From NCBI GenBank assembly GCA_902806575.1, contig CADCXD010000002.1:2418001-2482000 (forward strand): a stretch of DNA of 64,000 nucleotides. Direction: 5' to 3'. A program made the translations under genes and the position numbers. Positions 47,501 through 60,077 of the stretch are shown piece by piece (within the stretch, counting starts at the first letter, position 1; each line of letters opens with the position of its first letter). The DNA comes from Jackrogersella multiformis. Taxonomy: Eukaryota; Ascomycota; Sordariomycetes; Xylariales; Hypoxylaceae. The notes beneath the pieces were generated by a model. The model was not told where the DNA came from. It saw nothing but the letters and a program-made list of their open reading frames with translations, and ran no database searches.

Positions 47501-50121
47501 ATACGACGTGAGACCCGAGCCCCCACGGGTTACACAAATCAAAAGGCAATCTGCAATTGTAGACGAAACGGGCAACGAGCCACTGCGGTAGTATGTGATA
47601 CAGTAACCTCAAGGCTAGGTAGTTCATGAATTGATATGATATATGTGAGAGAAGGGGGGGGGGTGGCCAAGCGAGGCAGACAAAGACAGGGGCTTAAGGA
47701 TGTTTGAAAATCGATACTATTATAATGTATTCGAAGAGGGGTAACGAGATTGATCAACTATCAATGCAGATATTAATACAGATAGCCGAAGTTGAGACTA
47801 GGTAACCTAGGTAGGTAGGCAGGTAGGTAGGTAGGTAATCAATTGAAATGATTACACTATACCTTCATAGCCAAGGTAGTCAGAGTAGCCAGACAGCCAG
47901 AGTAGCCAGAGAGCCTTTGAAGATCGTCAGAGCTGGATCGACAGTCATGTGGTAGGGGAATATGCCGGATAAGACATTAGAAGCAGAAGCGAGGTCGGAC
48001 AGCCTCAGACATAAGACAATACGGGCATACAGACCAGCAGACATACATCATACATACAGCCTGTACTGTAGCGCATAATGTGTCGAATGTGTCGTATGTA
48101 GGTCAATTATTGCAACGGTAAGCGATCAAGAGGATTTGATATCAGATATTAGATGACAACTTTGCCGGGTGGCGTTTTTGGTAAGATTGCGTACGCAAGA
48201 TAAAACAAACCAAATCGAAACCAAGAAAGTTTCAACGATTGAATCGAATCTTGAATTGGAACTTGGCAGCTTGGATATAACACTGTAAGTTGGTTTAGTG
48301 TGGGAGAAATAAAGGCGGGCTGTAGGTAGTGAGTGTAGGCTGGCGGGATGAGAAGATGGAGACGGATGGAGACCCAGATAACTGGAGAACCCAGCGCGGC
48401 GGCGGCTACCTACCTAGGTACAGCTGCACGGGTACCGGTAGACTTACATTAGGTAAGTTAGAACCTTGGAAGGAGACGAGCAGGTTATTATTAGCTGTTT
48501 CTTAACAGCCCTGGAGCCTAGTGCTTAACAGTAACTTCCCTACATATATCAGTCAGTCGGTCTTACTACCTGGTAAAATCTTGATACTTTACCCAGGTAC
48601 ATATGTGTCTAGGTAGATATGGATGTATCTATGGATCTTCTAAGGTTTTAGCATACTTAGGACAAGTAAAACCTAACACAGTATGTACAGCACAGTATAG
48701 TCTCATCTTCATACTAACTTTATGCTACGGATTAGTCTAAGGCAGAGTTCGACTAGAAAATAAAATTAGAAGAAAAAAAAAACCCTTTAAACCTTCTTGA
48801 GTCTAGGGACAATTGACATCAATGAAACCATACACGTGCAAATCTACCTATTGATTTATTGATTCATTGATCCTAAGACTTCAGAAGTTATAAAAAAACG
48901 TGCTTTATATGATGGATGAGGTGAGTTGGATCCGAAACTAAGTCGTCATCTTCTAGTATTTTCTAGTGACAGATCTAGAAATCTAGAGTCTAGAATTGTT
49001 ACTTACCTAGGTACCTGGTGTAGGTCCGAACGCACAATTATTAAAGTTTATGTAATGTTCTCAATTACGGTATCAACCAATTAAAGACATCAAATCGCAC
49101 TGAGTAGGTACGTACCTACGATACATGAATTATCCTACCAGCCAATCCTTTGTTAGAACAGATTTAACCGAATCCGTCTTTGGAGAGAATCCGAGGCAAT
49201 TGGTTCCTTGGATTCGTAACTTATGATCTACCTAGGTAAGTCAATAAAAAACTGACTTACTTTACGGGGTACCTTGATCGCGACATCTAACAGATAGATT
49301 TCGCCGAAGAATACCTGTTGGGGCCTTCTTATTCCTGCTCACTTCTGATCACTTCTGCTCACCGCATTGAACAATCCAGGTGAGCAATTGTGTGATAGAT
49401 TCCGCTACTATGTAGATTCCGCCGAGAGATGATGTCCAAAATCAACCTGGATGGACGCACTGACAACCATACCTACGATGCACCTGGATGGCTGTATGTT
49501 TGTTACCTACTTACGCTACACTAGGTAGGTACCGAACCCATAAAGTGTTTAGAGTGTATCTACCTAGATAGGCAGTTAAAATCGAAGAGGTTAGGTCAAT
49601 AGTTCGACTTCTTGATCGATCAATGATAATTGATCGATAATATCCCGTCGGGAAACACCACAACGTACATAACATAACAAACATATCAAATTTCTGCATG
49701 TACGGCTGCCTTGCGTAGGTAGTATCGTGGGTAGTATCCCTCATCCCGCGAACCGCAGCGGAGCTTATGTTGCTTGCATTATTTACACAACGGGGGTGCA
49801 TGTTGGAATTCCCGAGCCTTCATAGCCCCTGTCTTGGACTCTTTATAAGTGATTCTCAGTTAGATTTGTATTCGCTATTCTAGGTACCTAGAGGCCACTA
49901 TTCACATATATATACGAGGTAGTATATCAACTCTCAAGGTTGTCCTCAAGGTACATTCATACCCTCCTACTATGCATGTGTATAGCTCTTACAGTGCCAA
50001 GTGATCCATACACTACTACCTACATCATCATCCCTGTAGCAAGTGTTCCATTGCATGTTCAGTGTCTTGTTCGACGAGGTTGACCGTTTTGTCTTAGTAT
50101 TAGAACTTACTAAAGACGAAT

Positions 50122-50262
50122 AACTACCTAGGTACCTAGGCAGGCTATGTAACCAGGTACACAAGGCGTCTATCTTTATATCTGCCTTGCATACATGTTT
50201 ATGTGCCTACCTAGGTACCTACACTACCTAGGTAGGTACCTATTATGTTAGGTAGGTATGCT
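50122..50262. repeat. TACC/CCTAGG palindrome cluster
   Basis: Three palindromic groups within 140 nt, each centred on CCTAGG or GGTACC (50125-50140, 50206-50221, 50224-50258). Confidence 0.8.
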
Positions 50263-52101
50263 TTAGATAAGAGGTATGCGTATGTGTAAGAATGTATAGT
50301 GTATGTAGGCTTGAATAGCGCCATATTTGATGGTCGGATAACCAAAAAGGTTGCTTAAAGATTAGCCTGTAAAGGACTAATACACTATAGACATACCTAG
50401 GTACATAACGAGTTAACCTTGGAAGCCTTGGAGTAAAGGATCTTCGTTGAGAGGCCATAGCGAATAACGAAGGTAACAGTATGGAAATAATAATGGGAAT
50501 TTTGGAAAAATTTTATATCTCAGGAGTCGGTCGTCTTTCACCTTGTCCCGACTAAGAGGAGCCCAAAAAAAAAAGAGATAAAAAAAGGGCTAGGCGCTAA
50601 TAGAGCACTGTCGTGATAGTCGAGACAATGTAGCAGTCACACGCAATTGGCTTAAGACCACCCCGGTCATGGGTCACATCTCCGCTTTCGGCATTCTAAA
50701 CACCTGTCAACCAATGAAGGTACGCACGCAAGCACTTGCAAAGTTAGAAAGGGGAAGAGAAAAAGAGAGAAGAGTCATCGTTGGTTGATTATTGTGCATA
50801 AACCCAAGCATAGATACCTCCTTTAGGTACATCGTAGTCACCCAAATAGCCCTGGAGAACAGACACCATCCTAACAAAGTGCAAAGAGTAAAGAGCAAAG
50901 AGCAAAGAGAAGCAGAGAAGGGTACCTTCCTTACCTTACCTACCTAGGTACCTCCTACCCGCCTAGGTATCTATCTACCAGACCTGGAGACTGCCAGAAT
51001 TATGTTGCAGCTAAGTACAGTGCAATTCCAGTAATCCTAACACTCTTTCTACTTTCTACCACTCCCAGCACCACTCCAATCCAACCAAGGGTCAGGCCAA
51101 GGAGAGAGAAAAAAAGGTACGGTACGAACGAAACATTTTCATGGGTGCTAGAATATATCATCCACCACCTCCGCCTCTTCGCCTTCTTTTTTGATTCTTC
51201 AAAATTCCCCCAAGCTTGTTAATTTGCTTAAGTTGTCAACCCAATCCAGCTCTGCCTCTCTAGATTAAACATCACTTGATCCTCGAATATTACATCACCT
51301 CTCATAATATACCATAATAGACATACATCTTCTAGATTTGCTTGATAGCATTCATCGGTTGTTACCTACCCTGTCTAGGATCGTTTCCCCGACATTTTCA
51401 TTACCAAAGAGATTACAACCAAAAAAAACCCCGACTTACACAGCTAAACGCCGCCAGTACCTAATTCGAATATCCCCGTACATGTTACACTTCCAGAACA
51501 TCTACCGCTACCAGCATATTAGAAGCCCGCAGATCCTCCACACGCCACAGAAAACGCCATTGGAAGTCGACCTAGACGTTACAGAACCACAATTCGCTTG
51601 TCAATATCGTCATTCGACGTTTTACAACAGCTGAAGCCGAACACGCAATATCCTCTTTCATCCTGTTTTATCTGCTTACTCCCTAGCATCTTTTTTTATG
51701 CTAAACTTGGCATTCCGGAACTTGAAGATATAAAAGAGAGCCGCCTACTAGAACCGTCTTGGATTCTACATTTTATCCACCAATTTAACTCTAGAAACGA
51801 GAAGAAGGCATCAAGGCCCGATTCGGGATTTCGTCGTCGCCTTTTCCGTCCACGGTCAGCTCGACGTTTTAGGAATCACAAGACAGTTGCACGACTTATT
51901 AGCCCGTACGCTATCGTCGCCAGGTCCTTTTTTCAGCTTGCGAAACACCCCGCCTTCGCGTCTTCAACCCCTCGGCGCAATCTTTTGGAAAAGACCCCTA
52001 CTAGGCTAGAAAAATAAGTAGGCTCTCAGCTACTACTAGCTACTACTATATCTATATAGTGGGTTCTGGCCTACATTTATCTCCAGGACCAGTCACATAC
52101 A

Positions 52102-53303
52102 ATGCATCACACCCGTCGAAAATCCGGACATGCCTCGACCAACAGCTCAACTACCGACGTCCGCAAGACCGTCACAACTTCAGATCTCGCGAAGCCTCGG
52201 CGGCCGCAGACGCTGAGCCGGAAAGCGACACCTCAAACGGTGCAGAAGCTGGGCAAAAACCCCAGGGACCGCGAGAGGGAATGGGAAGAGGAGCGCTGGT
52301 TCGACGATGAGCGGGAAAGCTTCCCTCAATTTTGGTACGTAAATTATATTTTTCTATCTGTATATGATGACTTCACTCTCGTCGAATTCTTCAATCTCGA
52401 TGGTTCGGCGAGTCTCGCTTTCCATGTCGCATCTCGGATGTCTTACCCAACGTCATTTTTGCACCTGGGAAGGGGGAGATCGGATTCCCTTTTTCTCTTC
52501 CCTCCACGCAAGAGATATACCTGTTCAGGCAAGCTGCGTCACCACTCGCTGAACCCATGCGGGTGATCAGCTTCATGGGGGTGGCTCGTGTAACCAATGC
52601 GCCTGTTCCTGCATCACACCGAGGCATACCGAGGTATATAGGGGTATAGGATGGGCGGGATAGGTTAGAAATAATCTTGCTGACTGGTTACGAATCTATA
52701 GTATGACCTGCGAAAAGCAATTCACCCCACAAGACGAAAAGTTCTTATATTGCTCTGAGGCGTAAGCCACTCCCGACCCCCCAACCAATAATGTAATCCT
52801 CATCACTAACATTATGGGTCAGGTGTCGCGAGCGTGACCAAAATGCGAGCGTAAGAGCATCATCATCCCACCACGCGAGTAGGGGACATGACGGCTTCGG
52901 ACCCAACCTGCCGTATTACATGACGGGAAATTCGGAACCCCGAGACATCATCCCACGCGCCTCACCGTCTCGTTGGTCGCCTCCCACCACGCCAACCAAC
53001 AGCCAATATACCAGCGCCGTCTCAGCCCTGAGGTCATTAAGTATACGGCCGGTGAGCCCAACTTCGCCTGTATCAGGTAACCCGGCATGGCCGTTCACGC
53101 GCAGCGCCATTACCAGCCCTAGCACATCGTACACTAAATCGTCTAGCAACTTCTACTCTTCGACCTACGATAACGGCTACGCGGTAACGGGATACCCTTA
53201 CAACCAAGGCGGTACCACAGAGCGACCGTTACCCGCTCGAAAACCAAGCGCTTACTCGAGACCGAAGAGTATCGAGTTAGTTACGCCGATAGTTGGCCGC
53301 TGA
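52102..53303 (+). CDS. ECL1-family zinc-finger protein (life-span regulatory factor)
   Basis: Three exons: 52102-52334, 52702-52761 and 52823-53303 (257 aa). Introns are 367 nt (GTACGT..ATAG) and 61 nt (GTAAGC..TCAG). Splicing assembles SFPQFCMTCEKQF, then LYCSEACRERDQ, giving a Cys-x2-Cys (78, 81) and Cys-x3-Cys (95, 99) zinc-binding pattern. This compact motif is the hallmark of the Ecl1 family. Exons 1 and 2 meet within the first Cys codon, and exons 2 and 3 meet at the Ala-Cys of CSEAC, so each exon supplies part of the finger. The N-terminus is basic and Ser/Thr-rich. The C-terminal 150 residues are Ser/Pro/Tyr-rich and probably disordered. In fission yeast, Ecl1-type proteins extend chronological life span and respond to nutrient stress; the role here is inferred. 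Without splicing, exon 1 reads on into the intron to a stop at 52566. Confidence 0.85.
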
Positions 53304-53948
53304 ACGACAAGAAAATTTCATTCTTTCCCGAAAACCAGCTTCTGGTCGGTTATAGCGCTGACGTGAGACTCGGGGAGTTTTTTGCGCAACGACCGATTTT
53401 GCCACGTTCAGCAGGTCAGATCAGTTGCATTGGCGTGGGGAGTCCATTGTCACAGTCGCAGTCGAGATGCTCCGACTTGGTTACATCGAGGTATGCGGGG
53501 TGTTTCTCAGGCGGTCCTGGGACTGCTGGGATCTTCTAGGACCGAGATAACAATACGACTCTCCCCACGGCCTCGATATTCATATTCACATTCGAATGGC
53601 ATGATTAGCACAGGACCCTGTTTTCCTTTCTCGAGGTCCCTGCTGCAACGTACTACGTATGTACAAGCAGCTACTGTCTTGGACCTGCGCCACTTGCGCG
53701 CTCAGGTCTGCTTTGACCGACGCCAAGGCAATTGTCTAGCTGTCGACTGGAGGGTATCTGCGGAGAGATCCGTGCTCCCGATATCCGTTCACCGTTCTAC
53801 GCGTTCCCCAGGGACAGGGACTCTCCCCAGGACTTCCGAACTTGCCGGATGTGCCGGCCTCCCTTTGTGGGGCCCCACGATATCTCGGACATAGGCAAGG
53901 AAGATCGGTGGTTCCTGTTATCTTTTCCCCTCATCTTCCATTTTTCTA

Positions 53949-53988
53949 CTATTTACTATTTACTATCTACTATCTACTATCTACTACA
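53949..53988 (+). repeat. TTTACTA / TCTACTA short tandem repeat
   Basis: About five 7-nt units in a row: the first copies have TTTACTA, later ones TCTACTA. Confidence 0.9.
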
Positions 53989-55944
53989 GTAATCTCGCTG
54001 AGTAACAAATACCTACCTCGTTAGGACAAGCCTTGCATATAGAGTAGGAGCGGATCTTGCATAAAAAAAGTGGTGGCATTAGGAATTAGTGCTTGGCTGG
54101 CGTATTTGTCAAGGTGGTTTTTTTATTTATTTCTTGGATATTATCTTTCATTACCCCTGGCGTATTTTAGTCTCTGCATATTTTGGGACGATAGCCTTTG
54201 GGTACCTTGGGGCGATTGGGGTAGTTGAGGCGTTTAATCCTGTTTGCGGATCTCCACTTGGCATCTTTTCTGGCATTTTCCGGATCCGGTATATACCAAT
54301 AACTTTTTGTTGTTAATTTTTTTTTTGCAAGACGATATAAGGGGTCGGATCTCTCGAGTTGATTGATGACGGTGTCGCGTACACGACGGACGAAACGAAG
54401 CGATGGCTTATTGCATATCATGCCGGTCCTTACCTTACCTTGGCTGCTTGGGTACCTAGGTTGTGGGGACTAAGAGAGATAGGGTATAATTGCGCAATCA
54501 AATCATAATCTGTCTATCACCCCGTGTGCCTTTGTGTCGTGATTCATTATGCGATCAACGAACCAAGGTGGGAACTCAAGTCGTTAAGCGAGAGCTCCCA
54601 GGGACGCGGTAAGGCGGAAGAAAAACTTTGTCTTCCAGGTCCTAACCCAGGACTATATATAATTATACGTAATTCAAAGAGGCTCAGCTTCCAACACGTG
54701 GCTGTCTATGATACATTGGATTTGTCGCGTCTGTTCTCTAGGTACGCTTCGACTACATGTGTAAGGCTCCCCTAGCCTTTGCTCTAGGTTTCCGAGACCG
54801 GGCTGAGGCCGAGCGGGTATCGCTGCTTCTGCTGCCTCACACTGTCTACTAAGTAAAATATATTTCATAATATAACCAATTTCTACTCCTAGGGGCCCGA
54901 GGAGTGTAAGTAAGCCACGCTGTGACGTACTACATACCTCAGCCATCGAGACTCGCTTGACATGAGATAATCGCAACTTATTTCCGCTCCAATCCCCTTC
55001 CCTTCCTTTGAGGCTTCTTTCCGTGTTCTCGAATGTAAGTAGTAAATCCCGCATACTCATGTCCTCTGTGGCTTACTGGCTCCTGATGAAATTGACGAGG
55101 TGGTAGTCTACATAGGTACCAATTACCTAGGTTTCTGCTCCTTCGGACTCCATATATGGCTACCTTCTGGGAAGCTTAATCATCCACATTGTCCCGGTTC
55201 AGGTATAACTGATACACGATATTCTGCGATACAGTGGAGTAGTAATGGGGGCTTGTTGCGTAGCGTTTTCTGCATTAATTTCGCTAAACATCGTTCATAG
55301 TTGTCGCTGGTCTCTTGCAATTACAGGCACGCCGTCCCTAACATCACGTCGAGATGGTAGTGCTTAAGGGGGGTGGCTAAGGATAATGCATCGTCGAGAG
55401 ATCTAGAGTAGCCCAATGCCCTTACTGAAATAAGGAACGATTATGACACCGCGATCTACAATAAGAGCAACAATACTGTGCTTATGAAGACCCGTTGTAG
55501 TAATTGCTAATACAAGGAGGCTTGGTAGCGCTTTATCTATGACTTCTGTAGTCATATGATATATAAGCTGGTGGCTCATATAGAGGGAAATACATCTACT
55601 ACTTCTTGGTAGTACACGAGTTTGTATCATTAGGGGCATATACACGGCATGTGTTGAAACCCCCATGGACCCAAACACACTGGCGAAGAATATGACCCTC
55701 TAATTTCCGAGAGGTATGTTGGCGTGTATATTTCTGCTTCAGCACTAAAATTCAACAGCGTAGGCTGTTATATTGGCACAATGCCAATAATAGCCCCTTG
55801 CCCCTTTCTTTCCTTCCCATAAGCTACTCACATATCCTTCCGACCGTTTCCAATAATTGCTTTTTATTTACAGACGGTAGCTCTAAACCAACAGCGATAG
55901 TGACATTAACGGGGGATTTTTAAATATTATTTTGGGTTTCTTTG

Positions 55945-55972
55945 ATACCTACCTAGGTACCTAGGTAGGTAT
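55945..55972. repeat. Perfect 28-nt palindrome of TACC/CCTAGG units
   Basis: The left 14 nt (ATACCTACCTAGGT) are the exact reverse complement of the right 14 nt, with no spacer. It is the cleanest single example of the repeat type found in most spacers here. Confidence 0.95.
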
Positions 55973-57081
55973 AAATGATACGTGGTAGATGTAAGTCACG
56001 ACAAAAGCTTTTATTACTTAAGTAAACAATGCTCATTATTGAACTTGAGCTATTTTATATACCTAAGTAAAAGAAGCCCCTTCAGCTAAAAAGGGCTTGC
56101 TCATAAGTCAACTCTGTTAACATTTAATCACTACACATAGCTAAGTATCTACAACCTTCCTCATATCCCGTTAAATATACATAGCCGCTGAATAAATTTC
56201 AAGATTCAAGTCAGCAATTATTAGGAGGCCCAATATGAGATATTTCAGTCGGATTACGGTCGCTTCCTGCCTTGATACATTAATCTGAAAGCTCATCTCT
56301 CCATATGAGTCACCGCAATCAGGATACCATCATAACCACAGGTCCTGGAGATCCAAGGATACTGTATAGTACACAGAAACTTATAAGGTGTAATATCATG
56401 AGGAATGATTGACTACCTACCTATGTAGGTACCTATACAAAGGAGACGTAGACTCTAAGGGGATCCGAGACAGGATGCGGGTGTTTGTTGTAATTCCTGC
56501 AAACTTCCAAGGCTGGAAGCTTTTCAAATAGTAATAGCTTCTTTCCTTCCTTGAGCTTTGGTTATTACATGGTTGTCCCTTCCGTGACTTGGCAGTTGAG
56601 TCTCCTGAACCTCCTTGTTACTCTTAAATCACGACCCCCGAGGACTAGGTCCGTCACAGACGCGACTGCCTACTTGGGTAGGTATCGAGTACATTCATAT
56701 TCATGGAAGGTGTCGTGGAGGTGTTTTTACATCTGGAAGCTACGATAGAACTCTAATCCATCACGTTGTTACCTAGGTACACATTTCTTTTTCTCTAGGA
56801 AGGAACCATCTTCAAGATATATACTAGAATTCCCCTGCCCCATTCGAAATTTCCCCGGTTCCTCTCTCAATGTATTTTCTGCACCAACTCTCAACGTCCT
56901 ATTATTATTACATGACCTAACCAGGTGTAATTCTATCAAAAAGTTATTGTTTACTTTTCAATACTTAACCCTTGTAGAAAGCGAATATCATAATCCCTCC
57001 TTAACATTTGATTAACTATTCCTCTGTAAAGGAAAGCTCGACTTCACCACTCCCATCTGATTATACCGTGATATCATCACA

Positions 57082-60077
57082 ATGGCGTCAAGCAGAGCAA
57101 AATCACCGCGGCCTAATGCGAATGCGTTGTTGAGTGACGATGAAGCTGATACCATCGAAAATAAAGTTACGCTTCAATCCATCAACCAAAGAACGACCAT
57201 AAACTCCGCTATGGTATCAAACTACGCTACGGAATGGGGACCTGTAGAAGCATTCCGCGAGCTCGTACAGAATTGGTAAGTCCACTTCCACGCCAAGGGC
57301 TACCATTAGTACATATACCATTAGTACATAGCTAACCTAGGTACTGACCCCTCCACAGGAGGGACGGCATTATTCAATCTTTCAAATTGTCTGAGCAAGA
57401 CTTCAGGGTCATCGTCGAGGAAAACAATGATGAAATCGCCTACAAGGTCATGACGCCGGTTTCTTCCCGCAGAAACCCAGACGAGCCCCGTGAGTGCTTA
57501 GGATACATCCGATGGTCGCGAAGAAATGGAGCAGGCACCGTGGATATCACGAATCGACAGGCCACACTACAACCTTGGCACCTCGACATGGGAAGCACAA
57601 GCAAGAAGAATGATAAAACCCAGGCAGGAATGCACGGCGAAGGCCTGAAGGTTGCCCTTCTCGTCCTTATGCGAGGGCCCCAGAACCACGCAGTTCGTTG
57701 TCGCTCTGGAGGCTTCTCATGGACGTTCAACTTCACTAGTCAGCGAAGACTTGTTGCTTGTCCTATTAGGATGACCCCCGATGCAATTAACAAGACACAT
57801 GATCAAGAGAAAAGCGAAGTCAAAGACAGCCTACTTCCCATTGCAGCTGACCCTAGTGAAGATGTCCAGTTTCTCATCGGCTCCAATGCCAAGGGTCGGG
57901 ATGAAAACGGCTATCCAACGGAGAGGGATGAAGTCACGAGGGCAGAGTTCAGAAGTTGGACCGGAGCTGCCCTGTTCTTGCAGACGATTGACGATGGAGG
58001 GATCGTAAGATCCAAGAAGGGTGACCTAATCATCGACACTCGATTTTGCGGAAATATCTACTTAAAAGGATTGTTACTGAAGGAATCCAAAGAAGGCAGA
58101 TCCGCTAGTATCACGGGAAAAAGGCTGAAATACGGCTATAATTTTGCAAGTGGTACCACCAATAGAGAGAGGGAATTTAGTATGTAACGTCGAGAATTCC
58201 TTTTCACCCTTCTTGACCTGTCTTGGGAGCCAAACACTCTCAAGAAGGCTGGCTCGGGAGTTATTGCTCCCGAGACATGGCTGAAGCCCCTGAACCCTGA
58301 ACCCAAAGAAGCAATTGCTGACTCTCGTTGTTGCAGTGGCCGGCGCCGATGATGAATCCCGCGCCATCCTGACCATATGGAACTCGGCTCTGCTTGCCCA
58401 GGGAAACCTAGTTGGGCAACTACATAAAATGCTAAACTCCAAGAAGATACAGTTTGCAGATGTGGAAAGAGCAGAATACTTTATTCAGCCGGAGACGAGA
58501 GACCGCATTTCTGCATATTTCCGCGAAGAGTTCAAAGACCGGTGGTTTTATGCGGCTAAGGAACGAAGCCAGGTGAGTTCTAACAATTTATATCAACGGG
58601 GGGCCATACTTACATAGGTATATTATTCAGAATCCAAGGTTTAACCAGATAATTCAGAGTCTCAATCGTACACCTATACTAGTGAAAGATTCATATTGGG
58701 CTATACTAAGTGATATTGGGTTCCAAACTGCTGGGGATAAGGAGAAGAGGCTGTTTGAAGCAGCGACATCAGTGCCAATTCCAGACGATCTCTTCGCCAA
58801 GGAGCTTCATCGAATAATCCGAGCCGGCTTCGAGTGCTGCCCCGTCACAGCCAGCGCAACTGTGATGTTCGTCAAGGCTAGTAACTTAGGACTTGATTCG
58901 TTATATTCCCAACCACAAAAGGCATTTAAGGCAGGTACTGTCAGACAAGCGCTAATGATATTGCACTTATCAACACCTTCATTACTTGTCACAATGTCCT
59001 AATGTCTAGCAGATACACGAAAAATGGCTGACGATGATTGGAGCCAAGGATGAATTAGGCATATCCCGCAAGGCTTGGATGTCCGTTGTTCTGCTGAGTG
59101 CTGCCAAGCGCCTCCTTGACGATGCGTTCTCTCAGATACCAGTGCATCTGTTCCGCCTGAACGACCAATCCTCTCCTTCCTGGTGCCGAAAAAAAGCTAT
59201 TACTGAAAGTGACCAGAGAATTCTAGAGCTTTTGCAAATAAAGCGAGAAACAGCATTTTCAGTGAAAGACTGCGGGAAATGGAAGAAGTTGGCAATCGAA
59301 TGGGATCCTAGCACTGCATGGTTCAAGAATTGTCAAGTCACCATCCAATTTCATCGAGAATCAACTTGCTCGCACCTTAAGGAATTGCTCATTGCGGAGA
59401 AACTAGGTACGTAAAACTTACACACAAAAGTGTATACGTGGAAAGATAAAGACAACAAGAGCTAACACATTTGATATATGTAGTTTCCGACATCAAGTGC
59501 TGTACTGAAACTACTGAGGCAACTCACAGGGAATTCTCAACCAATACATGTTGCACAACAACAGTTCCTTTTGAAAAGGGATCATACGAGATCAAAGTTG
59601 AGAAGGGAAATAAATACTTCATGGTAATGTATTCCCCAGAAGATCTCGGCACAATGGTTGTTCTCCGAGAGAGACCCATGATCGAGAAGGAAAAAAACGA
59701 AGACTATGGGCGTGAGCACGAGCGCAAAAACGCAAAAACGTACAGTAAGGTTATGTGATTGTTATTAGGTATCGGGGCCGCCGCTAATGTAACTATATCT
59801 AGCACTTGGGGACAAGGTCAAGTCTGTTGATATATTGACTCCTCGGGACTGGTTTCACGGTTCCGGTCCGGATGACGGGACAAAAGCTGTTATTGGTGTT
59901 GAGAAGGCCAAACCCCGTACGACTCAGGCTCTGCCAAATCCTCAGCTCCCACAGGGATTTCAGCTACCCCCAAAACCTCAAGTCCCGTCGAAGCGCCCAC
60001 GAGAACAGGTTGACAATGATATTGACCGGAGGGATTTTAATCTCAAAAGTCCAGGACTCGCCCATTTTAGAAATTAA
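57082..60077 (+). CDS. GHKL/HATPase-like protein of unknown function, seven exons
   Basis: Proposed exons: 57082-57275, 57359-58179, 58337-58572, 58631-58934, 59044-59406, 59484-59744, 59803-60077 (817 aa). Introns are 83, 157, 58, 109, 77 and 58 nt, and all junctions keep frame. The fourth intron is least sure: GTACTG to GGAG, with a CTGAC branch-like site 12 nt before the acceptor; a GTCAGA donor at 58940 with acceptor 59012 also fits. The N-terminal part looks like a Bergerat-fold ATPase: an N-box FRELVQNWRDG (58-68), then VDITNRQA (126-133) where DxGxG would be expected, LDMGSTSKK (140-148), and a lid motif AGMHGEGLKVALLVL (154-168). MORC, Hsp90 and MutL share this order. The rest (about 300-817) is unrecognised; the tail is Pro-rich with KRPREQ, a possible nuclear signal. 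The atypical second motif makes ATP hydrolysis uncertain. Confidence 0.8.

Larger units (their letters stand above)
43462..52101. other. Long gene-poor spacer (8.6 kb)
   Basis: No frame here exceeds about 140 codons and none joins into a convincing spliced gene. Composition is normal, not RIP-like. Contents: (AT)n-(AG)n tract (44099-44142); a GC-richer patch of unknown nature (about 44280-44860) with a G-quadruplex pattern; overlapping short minus-strand frames near 45602-45978; TACC/CCTAGG clusters (47372-47392, 47811-47837, 48408-48424, 50122-50262, 50935-50975); tandem CAGAGTAGC units (47881-47912). The last 900 nt (51190-52101) are pyrimidine-rich and probably form the promoter and a long 5' leader of the ECL1-family gene. 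Confidence 0.5.
53304..57081. other. Intergenic region, no supported gene
   Basis: This 3.8 kb lies between the ECL1-family gene and the GHKL-ATPase gene. Open frames are short, and those at 53382-53894 probably lie in the 3' UTR of the former. It holds a TTTACTA/TCTACTA microsatellite (53949-53988), a perfect 28-nt palindrome (55945-55972) and further TACC units (56412-56432, 56668-56682). The last few hundred bases are presumably the promoter of the downstream gene. Confidence 0.5.

Noticed and set aside
51598..52017. 139-codon frame before the ECL1-family gene
   Set aside because: It opens with TTG, not ATG, has no motif and lies in the pyrimidine-rich leader.
53382..53894. 170-codon frame after the ECL1-family gene
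   Set aside because: It begins with a non-ATG codon, lacks recognisable motifs and lies where the 3' UTR is expected.
54167..54421. 84-codon minus-strand frame rich in Lys/Arg
   Set aside because: A transposon-derived tail was considered, but there is no domain signature or flanking repeat to support it.
58188..58336. Stop codon in the GHKL-like gene after residue 341 (TAA near 58186) as evidence of a pseudogene
   Set aside because: The stop lies inside a good intron (GTATGT at 58180 to GCAG at 58336) that restores the frame, so the gene appears intact.
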